Position numbers and translations under genes: made by a program. Positions 1 to 8,656 of a stretch of DNA of 64,000 bases are shown here, one piece after another. This DNA is from Streptococcaceae bacterium. GTDB taxonomy: Bacteria; Bacillota; Bacilli; Lactobacillales; Streptococcaceae. Position 1 is the stretch's first letter, and each line of letters begins with the position of its first letter. The stretch lies in NCBI GenBank assembly GCA_902363395.1, contig CABIZZ010000001.1, forward strand, positions 930,001 through 994,000, given 5' to 3'. The notes below the pieces were generated by a model. The model did no database searches and was not told the origin of the DNA. It saw only the letters and a list, made by a program, of their open reading frames with translations.

Positions 1-725
1 TCAATAATTTGATCTAGCGTACCATCTTTCTTCATTTGAGCAAGGGCAGTATTGAATTGTTTAATAAGGTTTTCATGGGACCCATCTTTTTTGACCCCAA
101 AAGCAAAGCTTCCAACAGCTTCTCCTTCCATATTAATAGAAAGGTCTTGTCCTTGCTTAATGGCATATTCGATAACAGGTTGGTCATCCATAATGGCATC
201 CACAGCACCAGTTGATAGACTGTTATTCATCAGATCGCTGGTGTCGAAGGTCTTGATCGTATATCCGTACTTGTCCTTGTTCTTTTGAAGGAAACGTTGG
301 GCTGCTGTTCCATTTTTGACTCCGACTGTTTTGCCTTTGAGTTGATCATAGGAAGTGATTTTATTAGCTTTCTTAGTTGCGATCACGACTTTTGTATCAT
401 AGTAGGTATCGGACATAGCAAAGACTTGTTCACGTTCATTGGTCTTGGTCATCCCTGCCATAATGGCATCGGCTTGTCCGGATTGGACCATGTTGACGGC
501 CGCATCAAAGCCTGGGAAAGACTTTTCTAAGGTCCAACCGTTGATTTCAGCGACCTTATCCAAGATTTCAACATCAATTCCTTTATAAACTTGGTCTGAG
601 TCTTTGAATTCGAAGGGCGCATACGCCGTATCGAAAACGACCTTAACAGTTTCAGCCTGTGCTGGACTCGCAAAGGCGAATAGTGGAAATAAGAAAAGCA
701 AACAAGCTACTAGTTTTTTCTTCAT
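1..725 (-). CDS. amino-acid ABC transporter substrate-binding protein (or binding/permease fusion), 3' end outside window
   Basis: I translated this from the minus strand; the frame is open from ATG at 725 to the window edge, giving about 241 residues without a stop. It begins with a signal peptide (KKK, a hydrophobic stretch, then SPAQA before ETVKVV). The mature part reads as a type-3 periplasmic-binding-protein domain (YAPFEFKD, GFDAAVNMVQSGQADAIMAGMT split over two lobes, GVKNGTAAQRF). Such lipid-free signal peptides are typical of streptococcal proteins in which the binding domain is fused to a GlnP-type permease, but the C-terminus is not visible here, so the fusion is inferred. Role: uptake of a polar amino acid such as glutamine. 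The ribosome site AAAGGAG lies 8 bases upstream. Confidence 0.9.
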   Translation of the reverse strand, partial: MKKKLVACLLFLFPLFAFASPAQAETVKVVFDTAYAPFEFKDSDQVYKGIDVEILDKVAEINGWTLEKSFPGFDAAVNMVQSGQADAIMAGMTKTNEREQVFAMSDTYYDTKVVIATKKANKITSYDQLKGKTVGVKNGTAAQRFLQKNKDKYGYTIKTFDTSDLMNNSLSTGAVDAIMDDQPVIEYAIKQGQDLSINMEGEAVGSFAFGVKKDGSHENLIKQFNTALAQMKKDGTLDQII

Positions 726-796
726 TTCGTTCTCCTTTATATCTAATCCAATAGACTCATAATGAGCTATGGAAGGAATACCCAAAAGGGTTAAAA

Positions 797-831
797 AAAT
801 AAAGAATTCATACTGAAAACAAGTATGAATT
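797..831 (-). terminator. leader hairpin with T-rich tail (possible attenuator)
   Basis: A perfect 10-bp inverted repeat AATTCATACT / AGTATGAATT (831-822 and 814-805 in transcript order) with a 7-base loop is followed on the minus strand by CTTTATTTTTTT. It sits between the promoter and the transporter start codon, so it could end transcription in the leader. No antiterminator was identified. Confidence 0.45.
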
Positions 832-856
832 TCATCATTTATTTTTTACAAGTATT

Positions 857-885
857 ATCATATCATAAATGAAACCTAAAATCAA
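857..885 (-). promoter_or_regulatory. promoter of the amino-acid transporter gene
   Basis: On the minus strand TTGATT (885-880), a 17-base spacer and TATGAT (862-857) form a good sigma-A promoter. Transcription should start near 850, leaving a leader of about 125 bases. Confidence 0.6.
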
Positions 886-929
886 GAAATCCAACCAATC
901 CATGTCAGGTTATCTAACATAACATTGTC

Positions 930-958
930 TTGCAGTATCTGGTTTTCTTTGTTACAAT
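930..958 (+). promoter_or_regulatory. promoter of the CPBP protease gene
   Basis: TTGCAG (930-935), 17 bases, TACAAT (953-958). It decides the start of the next gene: an upstream in-frame ATG at 930-970 would lie inside the promoter, so translation must begin at 984 or 987. Confidence 0.6.
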
Positions 959-986
959 GGAGCTATTAGGTGAATGGAGGCTGATG

Positions 987-1919
987 ATGAAGAAAGGGAA
1001 GATCATTCAGGATATAAAAACTAACACTACATGGCCAGTGCTCATTTCTACACTGTTCTATGTCTTTTTAACCTTCCTATTTGTTGAAGGTGGGCTTTGG
1101 CTGGGGAATGAATTGCTTGGACCTTTTTCAATTGGATTAGGGTTTCTAGCAGAGCTCTTTTCACCAGGGAATGGGGGATCAGGTGTTCAAGAGTTCTTCT
1201 ACCATTACATTCTCTATTATGAGCTCTTCAGTTTCGTATTTATTCTTTTACTCTTTATTTTTTGGGTGAAGTTCATTGAGAAGAATCCCTTATCGACTTT
1301 AGGTTTTATAAAAAAGAATTGGCTGAAGTATCTAGGTTGGGGAATCTTGATTTCACTGCTTCAAATGGGTGTGATTGCCCTTTTCTACCAGGTTGGGGGA
1401 ATCGGAACTTTTGAGCTGAATGAATTAAGTTTAGAACCCATTCTTTTTATTCTAGGTTTATTCCCATTTTGGCTCCTTCAAGGTGGTACAGAAGAAGTAG
1501 CCACACGTGGTTGGCTCCTAACTCGGATTGCAGCAAGAGCCAATCTACCCTTAGCGATCGCGATTTCTAGTAGTCTCTTTGGTTTTCTCCATCTAGGTAA
1601 TTCAGGGGTGACCTTCTTATCCGTTCTGAATATCATCCTCGATGGGGTTCTAGCTGGTTTGCTCCTTGTCTACACCGATAGTATCTGGCTAGTGGTCGCC
1701 CAACACGGAACTTGGAACTATGTACAAGGGAATCTCCTTGGTTTTCAAGTCAGTGGGACGGGCGCAGATGCCTCTATCTTTAACTTTAGCATGGGTGCTG
1801 GACCTGACTGGCTTACCGGGGGAGCATTTGGTGCAGAAGGATCGATTATCACTACCCTGGTTCTACTTTTATCTATAGTGATCGTTTATCGCTTAGGGGA
1901 GAGGAAAGAAAGAGTTTAA
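987..1919 (+). CDS. CPBP-family intramembrane metalloprotease (CAAX protease/bacteriocin-processing type)
   Basis: A polytopic membrane protein of about 310 residues. The three CPBP (Abi) motifs are visible: EEVATRG (the EExxxR motif), FGFLHLGN (FxxxH) and HGTWNYV (HxxxN). In this family the Glu and His residues bind a metal and cleave peptides within the membrane; streptococcal and lactobacillar members often sit beside bacteriocin genes and act in immunity or maturation. GGAGG at 976-980 favours ATG 987; ATG 984 is possible. It is transcribed alone and ends in a hairpin at 1997. The substrate is unknown, and proximity to the ABC/two-component cassette is suggestive only. Confidence 0.85.
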   Translation: MKKGKIIQDIKTNTTWPVLISTLFYVFLTFLFVEGGLWLGNELLGPFSIGLGFLAELFSPGNGGSGVQEFFYHYILYYELFSFVFILLLFIFWVKFIEKNPLSTLGFIKKNWLKYLGWGILISLLQMGVIALFYQVGGIGTFELNELSLEPILFILGLFPFWLLQGGTEEVATRGWLLTRIAARANLPLAIAISSSLFGFLHLGNSGVTFLSVLNIILDGVLAGLLLVYTDSIWLVVAQHGTWNYVQGNLLGFQVSGTGADASIFNFSMGAGPDWLTGGAFGAEGSIITTLVLLLSIVIVYRLGERKERV

Positions 1920-1996
1920 TGACTAACTTCTGTATAATGTCTGAAAGTCATATATGAAAAAGACAAACACCAAAAACGACGTTTGTCTGTATTCTG

Positions 1997-2029
1997 AGTC
2001 GAACACATATTGATGAGTTCGGCTTTTTC
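1997..2029 (+). terminator. intrinsic terminator after CPBP gene
   Basis: AGTCGAAC and GTTCGGCT pair over 8 bp (one G-T wobble) around a 12-base loop, followed by TTTTCT. It abuts the 3' end of the convergent kinase gene. Confidence 0.6.
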
Positions 2030-3105
2030 TATATAATAATGGGAATGATTAGTTTGACTTGTGCACCAAGATTAATATTCTCTAAATGCATAGTTCCATT
2101 ATGAAGTTTCATGACGCGTTTCACGAAAGATAAACCAAGTCCATAATGACTTTCTTGAGAGGGTGTTCTTGCTTGGTCCTCTTTATAGAAAAGATTTCCG
2201 GCATGTTGTAGTATATTTTTTGAAAAACTAGATTGGTTATTCCAAATAGTTAGAACTAATTGACTATTTTCTTGTGAAATTGTTAGCTGGATTTGTGCAT
2301 CATTTTCTTTTTGATGTTGTATTGCATTATTAATGATATTTGTGATTGCTCGGAAAAATAGATTGGAATGAATTGCAATTTTTGTTGATGGAGTTACTGT
2401 GTTTGTAAAAACAAATTGTGTATTTTTAGGGAGTAAAGGAGTGATGTGTTCTTTCAATTGATGAGTTACTTGTTTAATTGATATGTTTTCAAGTTGAATA
2501 TCATGGTCGTAAAAGGTTTTGGAGTATTGGATGAAGTGGTTAAAATAATCGTTTAACTGAATACTTGCTTGCTCAAGATCTTTTAGACATTCCATTACTT
2601 GAGGTGTTTGTTTGGTAGATTGTAAGAATTCAGCATTTCCTCTGATGACAGTTAGAGGAGTTCGAAGATCATGTGCAGCGCTAGATACTTGAAACATGAG
2701 TTCTTTTTTTTGTTCTTTTTCAAGTTCAATCCTATTTTTTATATCAGATTGCATTTTTTCGATTAGTTCATTTGTTTCAATAAATTCTTTAATCTGCAAA
2801 TGGTGATGTTCATTTTTGGTGAAATATAGACCACTATGATAAACCATGTTCATTTCTTTTTGAATCTTGGTTAATAACCGTCTAATATTTATTACAATGA
2901 TAAAAATTAAAATGATGCAAAGATAAATCCAAGAACTGACGCTAAAAAATAAAGCAAAGTGATTGGCATTTTTCTCATTAATTCCAGATACAGAAGATAG
3001 AAGAGCTGGAACTATGTAAAAAAGTATCAGACATAGAAGAAATTGCCAAATGATTTTAAGGTAGGTACGCTTAATGAGTTGCTTGATTGTCAATTCTTTT
3101 TCCAT
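2029..3105 (-). CDS. sensor histidine kinase, short extracellular loop
   Basis: 358 residues. Two membrane segments (about 16-38 and 52-75) enclose only a very short outer loop, then a linker and a kinase core: H-box SSAAHDLRTPLTVI with the phospho-His near 145, N-box NIINNAIQHQ, and G-box YGLGLSFVKR. The small sensory loop suggests that the kinase senses within the membrane or through a partner transporter. I start at ATG 3105 because AGGAGG lies 6 bases before it; the ATG at 3123 has no ribosome site. The gene overlaps the regulator gene upstream by 16 bases, so the two are co-translated. The signal is probably a membrane-active peptide, inferred from the ABC genes next door. Confidence 0.88.
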   Translation of the reverse strand: MEKELTIKQLIKRTYLKIIWQFLLCLILFYIVPALLSSVSGINEKNANHFALFFSVSSWIYLCIILIFIIVINIRRLLTKIQKEMNMVYHSGLYFTKNEHHHLQIKEFIETNELIEKMQSDIKNRIELEKEQKKELMFQVSSAAHDLRTPLTVIRGNAEFLQSTKQTPQVMECLKDLEQASIQLNDYFNHFIQYSKTFYDHDIQLENISIKQVTHQLKEHITPLLPKNTQFVFTNTVTPSTKIAIHSNLFFRAITNIINNAIQHQKENDAQIQLTISQENSQLVLTIWNNQSSFSKNILQHAGNLFYKEDQARTPSQESHYGLGLSFVKRVMKLHNGTMHLENINLGAQVKLIIPIII

Positions 3106-3761
3106 TTGTATCCTCCTCCCCATACTGTTTTAATGGGATCAATTTGATGAATCTTAAATTTTTGTCTGATTTGATAGATATATTCAGTAATGGATCGTAG
3201 TTGTGCATCAGAGTCTACAGGATAGAGGTAATTGTAAAGTTCTTCTATGCTAAATATTCGGTTCTCATTTTTTGCTAAAAGATAAAGTAAATCAAACTCT
3301 CGCTTAGTTAGTGATATTCTCTTTGATTGATAATAAACTTCTTGACTATCTCGATTAAAAGTTATATTTGAATCCATCTCTTCTTTAGAGGCATGATGTG
3401 ATCTTTCTTCTCTACGAAGATGCATTTGAATTCTTGCAATTAATTCTTTAATGCTGAATGGTTTTGTGATGTAATCATCTGCCCCAGCTTGAATCCCTTT
3501 TAGTAAATCTTCTTCAAAATCTTTAGCGGTTAGAAATAGGATTGGGGTAGCAATTTGTGAACGAATGGAGAGACAGATTTCTAAACCAGAAATAGGCATC
3601 ATAACGTCAAGTAAAATTAGATCGAATCCAGTAAAGTCACAGATATTGATCTCCTCTATATATTTACGAGTTTCCACGTGAAAGTTGTTCGCTTTTAATG
3701 CATTCCATATTAATCGTAAGATTTTTTCATCATCGTCAATGGCTAAAATTTTATACGTCAT
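3090..3761 (-). CDS. OmpR/PhoB-family response regulator
   Basis: 223 residues. The receiver domain (1-115) has the acidic pair DDD at 9-11, phospho-acceptor Asp52 in LLDVMMP, a Thr in FLTAK and Lys100 in DYITKPF. The C-terminal winged helix (about 130-222) carries LTKREFDLLYLLAKN and ends in TVWGGGYKWKK. It is the partner of the downstream kinase. The likely target is the divergent ABC operon, whose promoter lies only about 100 bases away and contains a tandem repeat. GGAGG precedes the ATG. Confidence 0.92.
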   Translation of the reverse strand: MTYKILAIDDDEKILRLIWNALKANNFHVETRKYIEEINICDFTGFDLILLDVMMPISGLEICLSIRSQIATPILFLTAKDFEEDLLKGIQAGADDYITKPFSIKELIARIQMHLRREERSHHASKEEMDSNITFNRDSQEVYYQSKRISLTKREFDLLYLLAKNENRIFSIEELYNYLYPVDSDAQLRSITEYIYQIRQKFKIHQIDPIKTVWGGGYKWKKN

Positions 3762-3784
3762 AGTTCCTCCAATTATATGAGCAT

Positions 3785-3793
3785 ATTATAGCA
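3785..3793 (-). promoter_or_regulatory. extended -10 promoter of the regulator-kinase operon
   Basis: Minus-strand TGC-TATAAT (3793-3785) is a consensus extended -10. No good -35 is present, as is common for TGn promoters. Confidence 0.55.
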
Positions 3794-3839
3794 AATATGG
3801 AATGCAATTTGTTAGAAATGAAAAAAATTATTATTCTGA

Positions 3840-3867
3840 GATTTTCCTGATTTTCTCCTGTTATACT
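3840..3867 (+). promoter_or_regulatory. promoter of ABC operon with tandem repeat (regulator site?)
   Basis: The extended -10 TGT-TATACT (3859-3867) has no recognisable -35. In the -35 position lie two tandem copies, GATTTTCCT (3840-3848) and GATTTTCTCCT (3849-3859), about one helical turn apart, the usual form of an OmpR-family binding site. Confidence 0.5.
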
Positions 3868-3919
3868 TACTCCAAGTGAAGGTGGAATTTCACTAAAAGT
3901 CTGAAAGGAAAAATAATGA

Positions 3920-4630
3920 ATGATAACAATTCAAAAGCTACATAAGGAATATAATAATAAAATTGTCCTTCAAAACGTGTCTTTCAAAGCTAAGAAAGGT
4001 GAGATTACTGGATTGATTGGACCGAATGGATCCGGAAAATCAACTTTAATTAGAATTTTACTTGGTTTAGAAAATAGTCAAATGGGAATGGCGTTGATAG
4101 ATGGCAAAAAATACTCTCAATTGGGAGATAATCCTTTTTGTATTGTTGGATCATTTCTCGATAGTTGTCAACCTTACCCAACCAGAACAGGATTCCAGCA
4201 TCTTCGGTGGATTGGCTTGGCTTGTGGTGTTGACAAGAATAGGTGCAAGGAATGTTTAGAATTGGTAGGGTTAAGTGAAGCTAAAAATAAAAAAGTAAAA
4301 GACTATTCATTAGGAATGAAGCAACGTCTTGGTTTAGCAACAGCCTTATTAGCAAATCCTGATATCTTAATTTTAGATGAACCAATCAATGGACTAGATC
4401 CAGAAGGAATTCGCTGGGTACGCAATTTTTTACAATCTTTTGTCAATGAAGGTAAAGCTGTCTTAATGACAAGTCATTATATGAGTGAGTTAGAATTAAC
4501 TGTAGATCATTTGGTTGGTATTTCTAATGGGAAGATCGTTATTGATGCTCCTACAAAAGATATTTTGAAACAGTTTGGCTCTTTTGAGGAAGCATATTTT
4601 AAAGCACTCGAAGGGAAAGAAGGTGAATAA
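3920..4630 (+). CDS. ABC transporter ATP-binding subunit (ABC-2 type, immunity-like)
   Basis: 236 residues with Walker A GPNGSGKST near 35-43, signature YSLGMKQRLGLA, Walker B ILILDEP and an H-loop His in MTSHYMSEL. The Q-loop position reads FLDSCQPYP rather than a plain Gln, as in peptide-immunity ATPases, where it is altered. The stretch NGLDPEGIRWVR closely resembles actinobacterial ABC-2 ATPases as I remember them, although this DNA is AT-rich. It is the first gene of a three-gene operon with two membrane proteins, so it energises export or expulsion of a substrate, possibly a bacteriocin. AAAGGAA precedes the ATG. Confidence 0.85.
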   Translation: MITIQKLHKEYNNKIVLQNVSFKAKKGEITGLIGPNGSGKSTLIRILLGLENSQMGMALIDGKKYSQLGDNPFCIVGSFLDSCQPYPTRTGFQHLRWIGLACGVDKNRCKECLELVGLSEAKNKKVKDYSLGMKQRLGLATALLANPDILILDEPINGLDPEGIRWVRNFLQSFVNEGKAVLMTSHYMSELELTVDHLVGISNGKIVIDAPTKDILKQFGSFEEAYFKALEGKEGE

Positions 4631-4631
4631 T

Positions 4632-5444
4632 ATGTTGAAGCGTTCCTTTTTTAGTGACATTTATAAATATAGTAGTTTACCTACTTTTAAATTTACTTTT
4701 TTTCTTATTTTGGGAGTCAACATATTTTTTTCAATTCAAAATATTCAGGTGATAAATGCCTTAGTAGAAGGAAATGGACAGGCGGTTAACCTTGATCCAT
4801 CTATGTTATCATCGAATCCAGTGTATACAGTCAGGGATGCTCTCTTATCTTCACCCTACCAAGCAAGTGTTATTTTCTTGCCAATTCTTGTTTCACTTGT
4901 TTATTCAACCCATTATCAATTTGGTGATGATTATTTTAGCCAGTTATTGATTCCTAACTGGAAAGTTCGTCTTACTGGGTTTATTGCAAGTTCAATTGTC
5001 CTATCGTTACTTTCTACTTTAATATTTTCTATAATAAACGCTGTTATTTTATTCGTTTTTCTAGATTCAACTCTAAAGAATTTTTTAGAATTGACCTTGT
5101 TCTTAGATGTCACGGTAAGAATTATGATATTTGCAATCGTTCTTACTTTATTAGCTTTACTTTTCGTAATCGTAACGAAAAAATCAATGACTGCATTAAT
5201 TGCAGATGTTATATTATTGGTAATCAGTTTATCAGGTATTCTAAGAGGAATTTCCTCTAAAATAGAAAATCTATTGCCTTTGATTGGAGCAAAGTCATTT
5301 GCATTTGGCCGAATCGAAGGGAGTCAAATGAGCCAATTGTACGGCTTTACACTTTTAGTAGTAGAAGGGATCTTGTTCTTGGTGTTCATAATGGTTGTAG
5401 AAATGATTCGAATGAGGAGGAAGAATGGCAAGAATATTTTTTAG
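4632..5444 (+). CDS. ABC-2 type permease subunit 1
   Basis: About 270 residues and very hydrophobic, with about six membrane segments (first about 15-40, last about 240-262), and a long outer loop after the first segment (EGNGQAVNLDPSM). This is the topology of BcrB/LanE-like permeases. The ATG at 4632 lies 1 base after the ATPase stop and has the ribosome site GAAGGTG. The gene overlaps the second permease by 20 bases. It should form the membrane pore with the next protein and the ATPase at 3920. Sequence identity to any named permease could not be recognised. Confidence 0.8.
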   Translation: MLKRSFFSDIYKYSSLPTFKFTFFLILGVNIFFSIQNIQVINALVEGNGQAVNLDPSMLSSNPVYTVRDALLSSPYQASVIFLPILVSLVYSTHYQFGDDYFSQLLIPNWKVRLTGFIASSIVLSLLSTLIFSIINAVILFVFLDSTLKNFLELTLFLDVTVRIMIFAIVLTLLALLFVIVTKKSMTALIADVILLVISLSGILRGISSKIENLLPLIGAKSFAFGRIEGSQMSQLYGFTLLVVEGILFLVFIMVVEMIRMRRKNGKNIF

Positions 5445-6114
5445 TCTGATTGTCAAAAAATATAGTTTAAGACCTGTAAAGTACCAGATAGCTATACAGT
5501 CACTTTTGATAGGTTTTGTGTGTCTCTTCGGTGTGTTACCAGTTTCAATCAATGATACTGTTGTACAATTATCTATAAAGCAAGCTCTTGTTTTTGCCTC
5601 AATGCTCTCTGTTAGTATTGGGTGTGTTAATGCATTTGTTGAGTTACAATCACATGAAACAAAACTAGTTTATTTGGTAAGTGGAAAAAGGATCTTCAGT
5701 TCAATTAGGATCCTGTTCGTAGAGTTATGTGATGTAGTACTACAATCAACCTTGTATTTCATTGTACTGCTTATATGGTTTCATTTTTTTAGTAGCGAAA
5801 ATGGTGTCAGTTTAGAAATTTTCAGCTTCTATTTGATTGGCTCCATCCAATACTTTTTGATTTCTCACTTTTTAAGTTATTTTTTCAAAAGTCCAATGGG
5901 GAGTTTAGCTATTTTATTTCTATTTCCTATTTTAGTACAACCATTCATAGAAAGAGTAGTGGAACCATTGACTAGTTACCTATTTTATAATATTGTTGCA
6001 GATACAATATTAGGGAGAGCTTCCAATCTGCAACTCTGTATTTACGTTATTGGACTGGTATGTTCACTTGGAGCAACAATCTACTTATTGGTAAGGAATC
6101 AAGAAGTTAAGTAG
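5425..6114 (+). CDS. ABC-2 type permease subunit 2
   Basis: 229 residues, about six hydrophobic segments, with a charged start (ARIFFSLIVKKYSLRP) typical of ABC-2/LanG-like permeases. The start overlaps the previous gene; AGGAGG lies 7 bases before ATG 5425. This is the last gene of the cassette. It is strongly AT-rich compared with uvrB downstream, which fits acquired DNA. Function beyond being the second half of a membrane channel is inferred. Confidence 0.78.
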   Translation: MARIFFSLIVKKYSLRPVKYQIAIQSLLIGFVCLFGVLPVSINDTVVQLSIKQALVFASMLSVSIGCVNAFVELQSHETKLVYLVSGKRIFSSIRILFVELCDVVLQSTLYFIVLLIWFHFFSSENGVSLEIFSFYLIGSIQYFLISHFLSYFFKSPMGSLAILFLFPILVQPFIERVVEPLTSYLFYNIVADTILGRASNLQLCIYVIGLVCSLGATIYLLVRNQEVK

Positions 6115-6156
6115 TAAATAAAAATGATACTAATGAGCAAACCTTTCTAATTTTGG

Positions 6157-6333
6157 GAGAGTGGGACAGAAATCGGTAATTCGTTAGAATTCCATTTCGT
6201 CGTCCCACCTCCGCACAGTTGAGTAGGGCTGTAAAAGCTGATGAAATCAGCGTAGTAGAGCCCACTCAACCACTGCGTCTTGCTCGACAATCCAAAAACA
6301 ATTAAGAGGCTATGACTTTTGTCCCAGCCTCTT
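6157..6333 (+). repeat. structured intergenic repeat, copy 1 (three hairpins)
   Basis: About 177 bases, closely matching 33732-33912. Hairpin 1: GTGGGAC (6161-6167) with GTCCCAC (6202-6208), with inner pairing AATTC/GAATT. Hairpin 2: GTTGAGT+GGGCT (6218-6230) with AGCCC+ACTCAAC (6259-6270), enclosing GCTGAT-gaa-ATCAGC. Hairpin 3: GAGGCT (6306-6311) with AGCCTC (6326-6331). There is no ORF inside. In this copy the T-tract after hairpin 3 has decayed to TTGTTACG. I know of similar GTGGGAC...GTCCCA repeats in oral streptococci but cannot name the family with certainty. Confidence 0.8.
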
Positions 6334-6363
6334 GTTACGTATTGCATGGTTTTAGAATAAAAG

Positions 6364-6407
6364 ACAAGACTTTCGAAGTAATTTCGAGAGTCTTGTTTAG
6401 TTTTTAT
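6364..6407 (+). terminator. intrinsic terminator
   Basis: ACAAGACT (6364-6371) pairs with AGTCTTGT (6389-6396), with inner CGAA/TTCG pairing, followed by TTAGTTTTT. The remainder of the 446-base gap 6115-6560 holds the repeat above and a weak uvrB promoter (TAAAAT at 6528); I see no gene in it. Confidence 0.65.
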
Positions 6408-6560
6408 GCTAATGCGTGTCCAATTAATGATGTTGTAATTCGGACATATCCCGATTTAACGTATCATTTTGTAACATGTTGTCTTCTCTCTTCATTCCTC
6501 ATCACAGAGAATTCTGGTGATTTATGGTAAAATAAGGTCTATATATGAGAGGACAAAGAG

Positions 6561-8549
6561 ATGATTAATCGAGTAACAGACAACAAATTTAAACTAGTAT
6601 CAAAATACCAACCGTCTGGGGACCAACCGCAGGCCATCGAGCAGTTGGTAGATAACATCGAGGGAGGCGAGAAGGCCCAAATCTTGATGGGGGCGACTGG
6701 TACGGGCAAGACCTATACCATGAGTCAAGTCATTGCCCAAGTGAATAAACCGACCTTGGTCATCGCCCACAATAAAACCCTAGCAGGCCAGCTCTATGGA
6801 GAGTTCAAGGAATTTTTCCCTGAAAATGCGGTCGAGTATTTCGTCTCTTACTACGATTACTACCAGCCTGAAGCCTATGTGCCTTCGAGTGATACCTATA
6901 TCGAAAAAGATAGCTCGGTCAATGATGAGATTGACAAGCTTCGTCACTCAGCAACCTCGGCTCTTTTAGAACGAAATGACGTCATTGTAGTTGCGTCTGT
7001 TTCATGTATCTATGGGTTGGGTTCTCCCAAAGAATACTCGGATAGCGTGGTGAGCCTACGCCCAGGTCTCGAGATTTCTCGCGATAAACTGCTGAACGAC
7101 TTGGTGGATATCCAGTTTGAGCGCAATGACATCGACTTTCAACGGGGGAAATTCCGTGTCCGTGGGGATGTGGTCGAGATTTTCCCAGCTTCGCGTGATG
7201 AACATGCCTTTCGCGTTGAGTTTTTCGGGGACGAAATTGATCGCATCCGTGAGGTCGAAGCTTTGACGGGTCAAGTCCTTGGTGAAGTGGACCACTTAGC
7301 GATCTTCCCAGCCACTCACTTCGTGACCAATGATGACCATATGGAAGTAGCCATAGCCAAGATTCAGGCGGAACTAGAAGAACAGTTGAAAGTCTTTGAA
7401 AAAGAAGGCAAGCTCTTAGAAGCCCAGCGCCTGAAACAACGGACCGAGTATGATATTGAAATGCTTAGGGAAATGGGCTACACCAATGGGGTAGAAAACT
7501 ACTCCCGTCACATGGACGGACGGAGTGAAGGAGAGCCACCTTACACCCTTCTTGACTTCTTCCCAGAAGATTTTCTCATTATGATTGACGAAAGCCACAT
7601 GACCATGGGACAAATCAAGGGAATGTACAATGGAGACCGCTCGCGTAAGGAGATGTTGGTCAACTATGGTTTCCGTTTGCCGTCTGCTCTGGATAACCGG
7701 CCTCTTCGTCGTGAGGAGTTTGAAAGTCATGTCCATCAGATCGTCTATGTGTCTGCGACACCAGGCGATTATGAGATGGAACAAACTGATACCGTCATCG
7801 AGCAAATCATTCGTCCGACTGGTCTTCTGGATCCAGAGGTGGAAGTGCGTCCGACTATGGGACAAATGGACGATCTCTTGGGTGAGATCAATGCGCGAGT
7901 AGAACGTGGAGAGCGGACCTTTGTCACCACCCTGACCAAGAAGATGGCAGAAGATTTGACGGACTACTTCAAGGAAATGGGCGTCAAGGTGAAATACATG
8001 CACTCGGACATTAAGACCTTGGAGCGGACGGAGATTATCCGTGATTTGCGTTTGGGTGTCTTTGATGTACTTGTCGGTATCAACCTTCTTCGGGAAGGGA
8101 TAGACGTACCAGAAGTTAGTCTGGTGGCTATTCTTGATGCGGACAAGGAAGGTTTTCTCCGTAATGAACGCGGACTGATCCAGACCATCGGTCGTGCAGC
8201 CCGTAACAGCGAAGGCCATGTCATCATGTATGCGGATACCATGACCCAGTCTATGCAACGTGCGATTGATGAAACAGCTCGTCGTCGTCAGATTCAGATG
8301 GCCTATAACGAAGAGCATGGCATTGTGCCACAAACCATCAAGAAGGAAATCCGTGACCTGATCTCTGTTACAAAGGCGGTGGCCAAGGAAGAGGACAAGG
8401 AAGTGGATATCACCAGTCTCAACCGCCAAGAGCGCAAGGAACTGGTCAAGAAACTACAAAGCCAGATGCAAGAAGCCGTCGAAGTGCTTGACTTTGAGTT
8501 AGCAGCGCAAATCCGTGATATGATGTTGGAAGTCAAGGCCTTGGATTGA
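6561..8549 (+). CDS. uvrB: excinuclease ABC subunit B
   Basis: 662 residues, the normal UvrB length. It is the DNA-damage-loading helicase of nucleotide excision repair: UvrA hands it to lesions and it recruits UvrC. Visible motifs: Walker A GATGTGKT near 45-52; the beta-hairpin region [12 protein letters not shown] that inserts at the lesion; DESH (motif II); motif [10 protein letters not shown]; and the C-terminal UVR domain (last 35 residues, [13 protein letters not shown]) that binds UvrC. GC content is clearly higher than in the cassette upstream. It is monocistronic here. Confidence 0.98.
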   Translation: MINRVTDNKFKLVSKYQPSGDQPQAIEQLVDNIEGGEKAQILMGATGTGKTYTMSQVIAQVNKPTLVIAHNKTLAGQLYGEFKEFFPENAVEYFVSYYDYYQPEAYVPSSDTYIEKDSSVNDEIDKLRHSATSALLERNDVIVVASVSCIYGLGSPKEYSDSVVSLRPGLEISRDKLLNDLVDIQFERNDIDFQRGKFRVRGDVVEIFPASRDEHAFRVEFFGDEIDRIREVEALTGQVLGEVDHLAIFPATHFVTNDDHMEVAIAKIQAELEEQLKVFEKEGKLLEAQRLKQRTEYDIEMLREMGYTNGVENYSRHMDGRSEGEPPYTLLDFFPEDFLIMIDESHMTMGQIKGMYNGDRSRKEMLVNYGFRLPSALDNRPLRREEFESHVHQIVYVSATPGDYEMEQTDTVIEQIIRPTGLLDPEVEVRPTMGQMDDLLGEINARVERGERTFVTTLTKKMAEDLTDYFKEMGVKVKYMHSDIKTLERTEIIRDLRLGVFDVLVGINLLREGIDVPEVSLVAILDADKEGFLRNERGLIQTIGRAARNSEGHVIMYADTMTQSMQRAIDETARRRQIQMAYNEEHGIVPQTIKKEIRDLISVTKAVAKEEDKEVDITSLNRQERKELVKKLQSQMQEAVEVLDFELAAQIRDMMLEVKALD

Positions 8550-8656
8550 AAATTATAATTTATAGCAAAGTTACAAACTAAGTTCTTAATTACATCTCTA
8601 GTCAATGAGTCACTATGTGATAAATAAGATAGAGAAGTTTAAGTGGAGGAATTCAC

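Noticed and set aside
930..986. Upstream ATG starts of the CPBP protease
   Set aside because: They lie within or before the -10 element and lack a ribosome site.
6312..6530. 72-codon frame after the first repeat element
   Set aside because: It starts in a repeat hairpin, crosses a terminator and the uvrB promoter region, and has no ribosome site.
7416..8429. 337-codon open frame on the minus strand across uvrB
   Set aside because: It is antisense to a highly conserved gene, has no ribosome site or recognisable domain, and arises from the codon bias of uvrB.
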